Shown here: positions 54,561 to 64,000 of the stretch, one piece after another
Layout of the letters: the number at the start of each line of letters is the position of its first letter
Numbering within the stretch: the stretch's first letter is position 1
Origin: Sideroxydans sp.
GTDB lineage: Bacteria > Pseudomonadota > Gammaproteobacteria > Burkholderiales > Gallionellaceae
Length of the DNA stretch: 64,000 bases
Reading direction: 5' to 3'
NCBI GenBank assembly: GCA_027310665.1
Contig: DAIDAJ010000105.1
Span: 33,826 to 97,825 of the forward strand
The notes under the pieces: generated by a model
The model's input: the letters and a program-made list of their open reading frames with translations, nothing else
Told to the model about the DNA's origin: nothing
Databases searched by the model: none
Made by a program: the position numbers and the translations under genes

Positions 54561-55010
54561 ATGGATCTGCGCAAGCTGAAAACACTGATCGAACTGGTCG
54601 AGAACTCGGGTATCGCCGAGCTGGAACTGACAGAAGGTGAAGAGCACGTACGCATTTCGCGCTCCAGTTCCGTTGCCTCACCCATGCAGCAATACTATGC
54701 TGCAGCTCCCCAAGCCGCACCAGCTCCGGCTGCCACACCCATCGCCGCGGCACCTGCCGCCCCGGCCGCGCCGGAAGGCCACGTCGTCAAATCGCCGATG
54801 GTGGGCAGCTTTTACCGCTCCCCGTCTCCCGGCGCCAAAGCTTTCGTCGACGTCGGCCAGAGCGTGAACGAGGGCGAGACGCTGTGCATCATCGAAGCGA
54901 TGAAACTGCTGAACGAGATAGAGTCAGACAAGGCCGGCGTGATCAAGGCCATCCTCGTTGAAAACGGGCAAGCCGTCGAGTTTGGTCAACCACTGTTCAT
55001 CATCGGTTAA
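54561..55010 (+). CDS. accB: Biotin carboxyl carrier protein of acetyl-CoA carboxylase
   Basis: 149 residues. The biotinylated Lys 115 lies in [41 protein letters not shown] is the thumb region. An Ala/Pro-rich linker (about residues 45-72) connects it to the N-terminal helix ([23 protein letters not shown]). AAGGAG lies 9 bases before the ATG. It is the carrier subunit of the malonyl-CoA forming complex and sits directly upstream of accC. Confidence 0.96.
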   Translation: MDLRKLKTLIELVENSGIAELELTEGEEHVRISRSSSVASPMQQYYAAAPQAAPAPAATPIAAAPAAPAAPEGHVVKSPMVGSFYRSPSPGAKAFVDVGQSVNEGETLCIIEAMKLLNEIESDKAGVIKAILVENGQAVEFGQPLFIIG

Positions 55011-55070
55011 AGCATCATGGCCGTATTCGAACGCAAACCCCGAACTCCAGCTCCGCCGGAGAAGCCAATC

Positions 55071-56426
55071 ATGTTTGAGAAGATCCTCATTGCGAACCGG
55101 GGCGAGATCGCGCTACGCATCCAGCGCGCCTGCCGCGAGATGGGCATCAAGACCGTCGCCGTGCATTCCGAGGCGGATGCCGAAGCCAAGTACGTGAAGC
55201 TGGCCGACGAGTCCGTCTGTATCGGCCCGGCACCCTCCAGCCAGAGTTACCTGCATGTGCCCGCCATCATCAGTGCGGCGGAAGTGACCGACGCACAGGC
55301 CATCCACCCCGGTTACGGTTTCCTGTCCGAGAACGCCGACTTTTCAGAACGTTGCGAAAAATCCGGCTTCGTCTTCATCGGCCCGCGCGCCGAGACCATA
55401 CGCCTGATGGGCGACAAGGTCTCCGCCAAGAACGCCATGAAGAAAGCGGGCGTGCCTGTCGTACCCGGCGTGGACGGTGCCCTGCCGGACGATCCGGCCG
55501 AGATCATGCGTATCGCCAAGTTCATCGGTTACCCGGTCATCATCAAGGCCTCCGGCGGCGGCGGCGGACGCGGCATGCGCGTGGTGCACACCGAAGCCGC
55601 ACTGCTCAACGCGGTGACCATGACCAGGACGGAAGCGCAGGCCGCCTTCAACAATCCCATGGTGTACATGGAGAAGTTCCTGGAAAACCCGCGCCACATC
55701 GAGATCCAGATCCTGGCCGACCAGCACGGCAATGCGGTGTTCCTGGGAGAACGCGACTGCTCCATGCAGCGCCGCCACCAGAAGATCATCGAGGAAGCGC
55801 CGGCCCCGCTGCTCAACACCAAGTTGCGCGACAAGATCGGCGAGCGTTGTGCCGAGGCCTGTCGCAAGATCAATTATCGCGGCGCGGGCACGTTCGAGTT
55901 CCTGTACGAGAACGACGAGTTCTATTTCATCGAGATGAATACCCGCGTCCAGGTCGAACACCCGGTCACCGAGATGATCACCGGCATCGATATCGTCCAG
56001 CAGCAGATCCGCATCGCGGCCGGCGAAAAGCTGCCGTTCCGCCAGAAGGATATCCAGCTTCGCGGCCATGCCGTGGAATGCCGCATCAACGCCGAGCATC
56101 CTTACACCTTCGTGCCCTCGCCCGGACGCATCACCAACTGGCATGTGCCCGGCGGCCCCGGCATCCGCGTCGATTCGCATGTGTACAACAACTATTTCAT
56201 TCCGCCGTATTACGATTCCATGATCGGCAAGATCATCGCTTACGGCGACACGCGCGACCAGGCGATCGCCCGCATGCGAACCGCGCTGTCCGAGATGGTG
56301 GTGGAAGGCATCAACACCAACATCCCGCTGCATCAGGAACTGATGAACGACGCGGCTTTCGTGCGCGGCGCGACCAGCATCCATTATCTGGAACACAAGC
56401 TGGCAGAGAAATCGAAAGGCAAATAG
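55071..56426 (+). CDS. accC: Biotin carboxylase subunit of acetyl-CoA carboxylase
   Basis: 451 residues from the ATG at 55071 ([20 protein letters not shown]), the family's usual start. An in-frame ATG 18 codons upstream is possible but would add an unusual Pro-rich tail. The ATP-grasp motifs are present: [38 protein letters not shown] and [22 protein letters not shown]. It carboxylates the biotin of AccB. The order accB-accC-prmA is canonical. Confidence 0.96.
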   Translation: MFEKILIANRGEIALRIQRACREMGIKTVAVHSEADAEAKYVKLADESVCIGPAPSSQSYLHVPAIISAAEVTDAQAIHPGYGFLSENADFSERCEKSGFVFIGPRAETIRLMGDKVSAKNAMKKAGVPVVPGVDGALPDDPAEIMRIAKFIGYPVIIKASGGGGGRGMRVVHTEAALLNAVTMTRTEAQAAFNNPMVYMEKFLENPRHIEIQILADQHGNAVFLGERDCSMQRRHQKIIEEAPAPLLNTKLRDKIGERCAEACRKINYRGAGTFEFLYENDEFYFIEMNTRVQVEHPVTEMITGIDIVQQQIRIAAGEKLPFRQKDIQLRGHAVECRINAEHPYTFVPSPGRITNWHVPGGPGIRVDSHVYNNYFIPPYYDSMIGKIIAYGDTRDQAIARMRTALSEMVVEGINTNIPLHQELMNDAAFVRGATSIHYLEHKLAEKSKGK

Positions 56427-56429
56427 GCT

Positions 56430-57320
56430 GTGTCCTGGCTTACGCTGGCAGTGCGCGCCGAGGCCGACTATGCCGAAGCGCTGAGTGAGGCGCTGCTGGC
56501 GCGCGGCGCGCTGTCCGTGGACATGCTGGACGCGGATGCCGACACCCCCGATGAGCAGGCCATCTTCGGCGAACCGGGCGAACCCACTTCCACAGTCTGG
56601 CAACACAACCTGATCAACGCCCTGTTCGAGAGCGATGCCGATGTCGCAGGCATCCTGCAAGCCTGCTGCGCCGAACTCGGCATCGCCACCCTCCCCGAAC
56701 ATCACATCGACACCCTGGAAGAAAGCGACTGGGTACGCCTGACCCAGGCGCAGTTCGATCCCATCCGCATCTCGCAGCGCCTGTGGATCGTGCCGACCTG
56801 GCACACGCCGTCCGACCCCACGGCCATCAACATCGCGCTCGATCCCGGACTCGCCTTCGGCACCGGCAGCCATCCCACCACCAGGCTATGCCTGCGCTGG
56901 CTGGACGAGAACATCCGGGGCGGGGAAACGGTGCTCGATTACGGCTGCGGTTCCGGCATCCTGGCCATCGCCGCCATGAAGCTGGGCGAAGGCAAGGCGA
57001 TCGGCGTGGATGTGGACGAACAGGCCGTGCAGGCCAGCCGCGACAACGCGCTGGCCAACCGGGTGCAGGCAGATTTCCATTTGCCGGAAGGAACCGCGCT
57101 GTCCCAATACGACGTCGTCGTCGCGAATATCCTGACCAATCCGCTGCGCGCGCTGGCGCCGTTGCTGGCGGCTGCCACCAGGCCGGGCGGACGGATCGTG
57201 CTATCCGGCATCCTCGCCGAGCAGGCTGAAGACGTGATGCGCATCTACGCTCAATGGTTTGACCTTGCGCCCGCCGTGTTGGAAGATGGCTGGTGTTGCT
57301 TGTCAGGTGTAAAAAGATGA
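56430..57320 (+). CDS. prmA: Ribosomal protein L11 methyltransferase
   Basis: 296 residues from a GTG start 3 bases after accC. The N-terminal domain (SWLTLAVRAEADYAEALSEALLARGALSVDMLDAD) and the methyltransferase part with LAFGTGSHPTTRLCLRWL, VLDYGCGSGILAIAAMKLG and VVVANILTNPLRALAPLL are typical of PrmA. It methylates L11 at several amino groups. Its stop overlaps the start of the next gene (ATGA). Confidence 0.95.
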   Translation: MSWLTLAVRAEADYAEALSEALLARGALSVDMLDADADTPDEQAIFGEPGEPTSTVWQHNLINALFESDADVAGILQACCAELGIATLPEHHIDTLEESDWVRLTQAQFDPIRISQRLWIVPTWHTPSDPTAINIALDPGLAFGTGSHPTTRLCLRWLDENIRGGETVLDYGCGSGILAIAAMKLGEGKAIGVDVDEQAVQASRDNALANRVQADFHLPEGTALSQYDVVVANILTNPLRALAPLLAAATRPGGRIVLSGILAEQAEDVMRIYAQWFDLAPAVLEDGWCCLSGVKR

Positions 57321-58108
57321 CAGAGATCACGCAATGTCCCCAATGCGGCACCCGTTTCAAAGTGACCGGGGCACAACTCGACGCGCATGACGGTCTCGTG
57401 CGTTGCGGACGTTGCCATGAAGTGTTCGACGCAAGCAAGCACTTGAACGACGACGAACCCAGTCCCCAGCAGCTCAGCTTGCCCATCGAACCCGAGATTC
57501 CGGCCGGCGAGGCCGATCTCACACCCATATATAACGTACCGGAACTGGAAAAGGAACCCACCACGCTGGCGCAGCAAGTCCAGTTCGTCGAGGAACTGAC
57601 CGACGAAGTGCTGGAGATGCCCCCCAGAAAAACAAGCTGGATGGCGATCTTCGCGGGATTCCTGCTGGCGCTGACCCTGGTGGCACAGGCGACCTATTTC
57701 TTCCGCATCGAGATCGGCACCAGTCTGCCCGGCCTCAAACCGCTGCTTGAGGATTACTGCGCACTGCTTCAATGCACAGTCGCTTTGCCCCAGAAAGCAG
57801 ACCTGGTCAGCATCGAATCGTCCGAATTGGAGTCCGATCCCAACCTGGGCAATATCGTCACGCTGCATGCCCTGATCCACAACCGTGCGCCTTACGCGCA
57901 GGCCTATCCCAGCCTGGAACTCACGCTCACCAGCGTGCAGGACCAGCCAATCGCCCGGCGCGTGTTCCGTCCGGCGGATTACCTGAAAGCGGGCCAGGAC
58001 GAGAAGCAAGGCTTCCCTGCCAACCGGGACCTGGACATCAAGCTGCACCTGGATACCACCGATCTCAAGCCGTCCGGGTATCGCCTGTTCCTTTTCTACC
58101 CGCACTAG
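57317..58108 (+). CDS. Zinc-ribbon/DUF3426 membrane protein
   Basis: 263 residues from the ATG at 57317. The N-terminal MJ0042-type zinc finger is CPQCGTRFKVTGAQLDAHDGLVRCGRCHEVFDA. A membrane helix (about 110-130: WMAIFAGFLLALTLVAQATYFF) precedes the periplasmic DUF3426 domain (LPGLKPLLEDYCALLQCTVALPQ to DLKPSGYRLFLFYP). The gene is coupled to prmA, as in most betaproteobacteria. The function is unknown. The glycine-riboswitch leader begins about 30 bases after its stop. Confidence 0.88.
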   Translation: MTEITQCPQCGTRFKVTGAQLDAHDGLVRCGRCHEVFDASKHLNDDEPSPQQLSLPIEPEIPAGEADLTPIYNVPELEKEPTTLAQQVQFVEELTDEVLEMPPRKTSWMAIFAGFLLALTLVAQATYFFRIEIGTSLPGLKPLLEDYCALLQCTVALPQKADLVSIESSELESDPNLGNIVTLHALIHNRAPYAQAYPSLELTLTSVQDQPIARRVFRPADYLKAGQDEKQGFPANRDLDIKLHLDTTDLKPSGYRLFLFYPH

Positions 58109-58117
58109 AACTTCCGG

Positions 58118-58123
58118 TATAAT
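58118..58123 (+). promoter_or_regulatory. -10 box of the gcv operon promoter
   Basis: A consensus TATAAT lies 22 bases upstream of the start of the first glycine aptamer and just past the preceding stop codon. This places transcription start near 58130. A matching -35 is not obvious. Confidence 0.6.
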
Positions 58124-58140
58124 TCGCCCGCCGTTCAAAC

Positions 58141-58433
58141 CGATTGGGAGAGAGTGCTGATGCATGGCACCGCCGAAGGCGCAACACCCGTAATCGCTCA
58201 GGCTCATGAACCAATCGGAACAGGCAAATCTGGAGAGCGTCAGGATCATTAAACTCGCGTAGCGAGCCTTTGTCCCCCTCGCCCATTTATGGGATAACCA
58301 GCGCTAAGCTGGCGAAGTTGGACAGCTTAGTCGAATGGCTAGCTGTTTCATCAGAGGGATGGGGAGAGGGGGTTTTGGCCACCGAAGGGGCACGCGGAAT
58401 ATCCGTAATCTCTCAGGTACCAAGGACAGATGG
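58141..58433 (+). ncRNA. Tandem glycine riboswitch with expanded second aptamer
   Basis: The two glycine aptamers are marked by the family boxes. First aptamer: GGGAGAG (58146-58152), CCGAAGG (58173-58179), GCTCAGGCTC, then CGGAACAGG. Second aptamer: GGAGAG (58232-58237), CCGAAGG (58382-58388), CTCTCAGGTACCAAGGACAGA. The stretch between the first two boxes is 20 nt in aptamer 1 and 144 nt in aptamer 2. The added DNA is repeat-like, with a long CCCCCTCGCCCAT/ATGGGGAGAGGGGG stem. The leader controls gcvT and probably gcvHP. Confidence 0.9.
58265..58378. repeat. Repeat element within the P2 region of glycine aptamer 2
   Basis: GCCTTTGTCCCCCTCGCCCAT on the left can pair with ATGGGGAGAGGGGGTTTTGGC on the right. 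The enclosed 58291-58357 carries CCAGCGCTAAGCTGG and, in inverse, the CTGATG...CTAGCCATTCGACTA core found at 28431-28490. Confidence 0.7.
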
Positions 58434-58465
58434 GGCGCAGCACGATTTCGTGCTGCGCCTTTTTT
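58434..58465 (+). terminator. Riboswitch expression-platform terminator
   Basis: GGCGCAGCACG, loop ATTT, CGTGCTGCGCC, then six T: an 11-bp intrinsic terminator placed directly after the second aptamer and 63 bases before gcvT. In this family glycine binding normally prevents termination, so it should switch gcv genes on when glycine is high. Confidence 0.88.
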
Positions 58466-58528
58466 ATTCTTGGTTACGACTGACCTGAAGGTAAGTCTCC
58501 ACTGAATCTACATTCTGGAAAGAGGATT

Positions 58529-59614
58529 ATGACGACCCTTAAACAAACGCCTCTAAACGCAACTCACCGTGCCATGGGCGCAAAGATGGTGGATTTCGGC
58601 GGCTGGGATATGCCGGTGAACTACGGTTCCCAGATCGACGAACACCACCAGGTGCGCAACGACTGCGGCATGTTCGACGTCTCGCACATGCGCGTGGTCG
58701 ACATGAAGGGTGCCGGCGTGCGCAAGTTCCTGCGTTACCTGCTGGCCAACAACGTGGATAAATTGACCATGCCGGGCAAGGCGCTGTATTCGGCGATGTT
58801 GCGCCCGGATGGCCATGTGATCGACGACCTCATCGTCTACTTCATGACCGAAGAGTGGTTCCGTATCGTGGTGAACGCGGGCACGGCCGACAAGGATATC
58901 GCCTGGATGAAGGCGCAGGCCGCAGCTCATGCGCCTTCGCTGGACATCGCCGACCACCCCGAGCTGGCGATGATCGCCGTGCAAGGACCGCATGCACGCG
59001 AGAAAGTCTGGGAGGCTCTGCCCGGCAGCCAGGAATTGAGCGCAGGCCTGGTTCCTTTCAGCGCTGTGGAAATGGGCACCATGTTCATCGCTCGCACCGG
59101 CTACACCGGAGAAGACGGTTTCGAGATCATGCTTCCGGCCAAGGCCGCGCCCTTCTTCTGGAAGACGCTTGCGGAAAAAGGCGTCAAGCCCATCGGCCTG
59201 GGCGCACGCGACACGCTGCGCCTGGAAGCCGGCATGAACCTGTACGGACAGGACATGGACGAGACGGTCGGCCCGCTGGAATCCGGCCTCGGCTGGACGG
59301 TGGACCTGAAGAGCGAGCGCGACTTCATCGGCAAGGCCGCTTTGCTGGCGAACCCGCCAGGCAAGAAACTGGTCGGCCTGGTGCTGCTGGATCGCGGCGT
59401 GCTCCGCGGCCATCAACACGTCAAGACCGTGCATGGCGACGGCGAGATCACCAGCGGCAGCTTCTCCCCTACGCTGGAGAAATCCATCGCGCTGGCGCGC
59501 GTGCCGAACGGCGTGCAGGTCGGAGACACGGTGCAAGTCGAGATCCGCGACAAATTGTTGAACGCAAAAGTAGTGAAGTACCCGTTTGCCCGTAACGGCA
59601 AAGGTTTGATTTAA
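58529..59614 (+). CDS. gcvT: Glycine cleavage system T protein (aminomethyltransferase)
   Basis: 361 residues. [38 protein letters not shown] is the GcvT N-terminal signature; [15 protein letters not shown] and [23 protein letters not shown] are the folate-binding core. It transfers the aminomethyl carbon from GcvH to tetrahydrofolate. GAAAGAGG lies 6 bases before the start. It is under the glycine riboswitch and is followed by gcvH and gcvP. Confidence 0.96.
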   Translation: MTTLKQTPLNATHRAMGAKMVDFGGWDMPVNYGSQIDEHHQVRNDCGMFDVSHMRVVDMKGAGVRKFLRYLLANNVDKLTMPGKALYSAMLRPDGHVIDDLIVYFMTEEWFRIVVNAGTADKDIAWMKAQAAAHAPSLDIADHPELAMIAVQGPHAREKVWEALPGSQELSAGLVPFSAVEMGTMFIARTGYTGEDGFEIMLPAKAAPFFWKTLAEKGVKPIGLGARDTLRLEAGMNLYGQDMDETVGPLESGLGWTVDLKSERDFIGKAALLANPPGKKLVGLVLLDRGVLRGHQHVKTVHGDGEITSGSFSPTLEKSIALARVPNGVQVGDTVQVEIRDKLLNAKVVKYPFARNGKGLI

Positions 59615-59619
59615 ACATG

Positions 59620-59683
59620 TAGGGTGGGTACGTATTTGTGCCCACCATTTTGCCGCGTGGGCACACAAAACGTGCCTACCCTA
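59620..59683. repeat. TAGGGTGGGTACG inverted repeat between gcvT and gcvH
   Basis: TAGGGTGGGTACG and CGTGCCTACCCTA are near-inverse outer arms, with GTGCCCACC and GCGTGGGCAC as an inner pair. It fills most of the 92-base gap. Such GTGGGCAC repeats are dispersed in many betaproteobacterial genomes. It could attenuate or stabilise the mRNA. Confidence 0.7.
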
Positions 59684-59706
59684 CGAGATTCTAAAAGGAG
59701 ATTTGA

Positions 59707-60096
59707 ATGAGCAACCCATCCAACCTGAAATACACCGCCTCCCACGAGTGGGTCAAGACCGAAGCCGACGGCACCATCACCGTCGGCATCACCCAGCATG
59801 CACAGGAACTGCTGGGCGACATGGTGTTCGTCGAAGCACCCGCCGCGGGGCGCAAGCTGAAAGCCAAGGAAGAGTGCGCCGTGGTGGAATCGGTGAAGGC
59901 GGCCGCCGACGTGTACGCCCCCGTGTCCGGCACGGTGACCGCCGCCAACGGCGAGCTGGATTCCGCACCGGAAGCCATCAACAGCGACCCCTATGGCGCC
60001 TGGATCTTCAAGATGAAGCCGGACAATGCGACCGATGTCGCGGCTTTATTGGATGCTGCCGCCTATCAAGCAGTCGTCGACAGCGAAGCACACTAA
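59707..60096 (+). CDS. gcvH: Glycine cleavage system H protein
   Basis: 129 residues. The lipoylated Lys 64 lies in [50 protein letters not shown] is the family N-terminus. The protein shuttles the aminomethyl group between GcvP and GcvT. AAAAGGAG lies 7 bases upstream of the start. It is the middle gene of the glycine cleavage set. Confidence 0.96.
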   Translation: MSNPSNLKYTASHEWVKTEADGTITVGITQHAQELLGDMVFVEAPAAGRKLKAKEECAVVESVKAAADVYAPVSGTVTAANGELDSAPEAINSDPYGAWIFKMKPDNATDVAALLDAAAYQAVVDSEAH

Positions 60097-60104
60097 AGAC
60101 CGGG

Positions 60105-60207
60105 AAGGGTAAAGAGGGAAGGGAGAAGGGTAACGCGTTTCGCGCACCTTGGGTTTTACCCTTCTCCCTTGAGCACCAAAGGTGCGATCCCTTTTCCCTT
60201 CCCATTC
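60105..60207. repeat. GGGAAGGG/CCCTTCTCCC repeat between gcvH and gcvP
   Basis: GGAAGGGTAAAGAGGGAAGGGAGAAGGG pairs imperfectly with ACCCTTCTCCCTTGAGC and CCCTTTTCCCTTCCC. It is the intergenic counterpart of the element inside leuS (48649-48731). It sits 29 bases before gcvP. Confidence 0.75.
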
Positions 60208-60235
60208 TTACTACCTTCTCCAGAAAGTTTTCACC

Positions 60236-63085
<2,850 letters not shown>

Positions 63086-63092
63086 TTACCCC

Positions 63093-63207
63093 GTCATTCC
63101 GGCGAAGGCCGGAATCCAGCGGGTTTATTCAATATGCTTTTGGATCTTGTCCTCGCTGCGCGAGGGCCTGTTTTATCAAACTGGATTCCGGCCTTCGCCG
63201 GAATGAC
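63093..63207. repeat. ATTCCGGCGAAGGCCGGAAT inverted-repeat element, copy 4
   Basis: The arms GTCATTCCGGCGAAGGCCGG and their inverse (63181-63207) match over 27 bases without mismatch. They enclose about 60 bases with the TTGTCCTCGCTGCGCGAGGG hairpin next to the right arm. It lies between gcvP and tpx and may stand in for a terminator. Confidence 0.8.
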
Positions 63208-63228
63208 GGAAACTCTAGGAGACGCATC

Positions 63229-63774
63229 ATGGCCAAAGAAAAAAATGAAAAGCCCGCCACTACCCTCGGCGGTGCGCCCGTCACCCTGTTCGGCACTTTT
63301 CCGGCTGTCGGACAGACAGCGCCTGACTTCACCCTCGTCGATAAAGACCTGAAGGATGTCTCGCTGCAGGACTTCGCGGGAAAGCGCAAGGTGCTCAACA
63401 TCGTGCCCAGCCTGGACACCGCGGTATGCGCCACTTCCACGCGCAAGTTCAATGAAGCCGCGGGCAAGCTGAACAACACCGTGGTGCTCGTGATCTCCGC
63501 CGACCTGCCGTTCGCCATGAGTCGCTTCTGCGTGGCAGAAGGTTTGCAGAACGTTGTCACTTTGTCGCTGATGCGCGGTCGCGATTTCATGCGCAACTAC
63601 GGCGTGAAGATCGCCGATACGGCTTTGTCGGGCGTGACTGCGCGTGCCGTGCTGGTGCTGGACGACAAGGACCGCATCATCCGCGCCGAACTGGTGGACG
63701 ACATCACCCACGAACCGGATTACGACGCGGCGCTGGCTGCGCTGGACAAGAGCGATCCGGTTGTGGCTCCCTGA
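63229..63774 (+). CDS. tpx: Thiol peroxidase (Tpx)
   Basis: 181 residues from the ATG at 63229, with CTAGGAG 7 bases upstream. The peroxidatic Cys lies in [17 protein letters not shown] and the resolving Cys in [17 protein letters not shown], the Tpx (atypical 2-Cys peroxiredoxin) pattern. [28 protein letters not shown] is the usual beginning, preceded by a Lys/Glu-rich tail of about 12 residues. It reduces hydrogen and alkyl peroxides with thioredoxin. A strong terminator follows. Confidence 0.93.
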   Translation: MAKEKNEKPATTLGGAPVTLFGTFPAVGQTAPDFTLVDKDLKDVSLQDFAGKRKVLNIVPSLDTAVCATSTRKFNEAAGKLNNTVVLVISADLPFAMSRFCVAEGLQNVVTLSLMRGRDFMRNYGVKIADTALSGVTARAVLVLDDKDRIIRAELVDDITHEPDYDAALAALDKSDPVVAP

Positions 63775-63790
63775 CTTCCTGCTCTTCCGA

Positions 63791-63826
63791 CAAACGCCAT
63801 GGAGCGATCCATGGCGTTTGTCTTTG
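63791..63826 (+). terminator. Rho-independent terminator of tpx
   Basis: CAAACGCCATGGA, loop GCGA, TCCATGGCGTTTG forms a perfect 13-bp stem followed by TCTTTGG, 16 bases past the tpx stop. Confidence 0.85.
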
Positions 63827-64000
63827 GATAGGATCTATTAATCCGGCACGGCGAAGTCAGAAGTCCGTATATGGACTCCACCTCGTTTGCAAGTAAATCG
63901 TTTCCTGGCTGTAGGTTCGACTGCTCACGTATATCCGGTCTCTAACTGCAGCTTCCTCTTTTGAGGTGCTGGACCCTGATGGGCTATTCGCGCGCTGGCT
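63827..64000. other. Window end without recognised features
   Basis: The last 174 bases hold no gene or RNA that I can support. A minus-strand frame that enters from the right and ends at about 63840 is open over some 40 codons but has no recognisable content. Confidence 0.3.

Noticed and set aside
63880..63960. Possible tRNA because of GTAGGTTCGACTGC
   Set aside because: The T-loop-like sequence lacks the closing C after TTCGACT, and no acceptor or anticodon stem can be drawn around it.

Overview
The window looks like a chromosomal segment of a betaproteobacterium, most likely in the Nitrosomonadales/Gallionellaceae range (the iron- and sulfur-oxidiser neighbourhood). This rests on gene content: a Calvin-cycle phosphoribulokinase, the DUF2782-thrB-BPSS1780 string beside polA, a single-chain GcvP, the leuS-lptE-holA-cutA-dsbD-aroQ-accBC-prmA run, bacteriohemerythrin, and GC-rich codon use. 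The lineage is inferred from gene content only; no rRNA or tRNA gene was seen.

Layout. 0.1-4.7 kb: topoisomerase IV (parE, parC). 4.7-12 kb: an accessory island poorer in GC, with a DUF5343-like gene, three toxin-antitoxin modules (ParE/RHH, RelE-type/addiction-module, PIN/HTH), a DUF1398 gene, three 5'-truncated copies of the 3' end of one short-chain dehydrogenase gene, a foldback element lying exactly between an antitoxin and its toxin, and a methyltransferase. 12-23.4 kb: small metabolic and transport genes (a cysteine-less DsrC-like protein with a small partner, UPF0149, dUTPase-like, DMT exporter, Na+/H+ antiporter, aldehyde dehydrogenase, PEBP, isochorismatase, GlcG/HbpS). 23.9-33.8 kb: a GGDEF/EAL protein, an RlmL-type methyltransferase, HemJ, a NodI-thioesterase-NodJ-like operon, a hydrolase-ferredoxin-VanZ operon and bacteriohemerythrin. 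33.8-35.9 kb: a gene for a CoiA-like putative nuclease flanked by long inverted repeats of about 360-390 bp. 35.9-63.8 kb: core genes, namely polA, a LOG-family gene, thrB, uvrD, prk, the leuS-to-dsbD and aroQ-to-prmA operons, and a glycine-riboswitch-controlled gcvT-gcvH-gcvP, ending with tpx.

The most unusual feature is how deeply repetitive palindromic DNA has entered functional sequence. Elements of a type that also sits between genes here occur in frame inside polA, uvrD and twice inside leuS. Another element expands the P2 region of the second glycine aptamer to about 144 nt, against 20 nt at the same place in the first aptamer. Four copies of an inverted-repeat element with a conserved internal hairpin, and several chimeric repeats, are scattered between genes.

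The genes are mostly independent housekeeping functions. Clear functional units are gcvTHP (glycine cleavage, glycine-sensing leader), accBC (malonyl-CoA synthesis), the three TA pairs, the ABC exporter with embedded thioesterase, and the DsrC-like/HMA-like pair. I identified no phage genes, no CRISPR array and no intact transposase.
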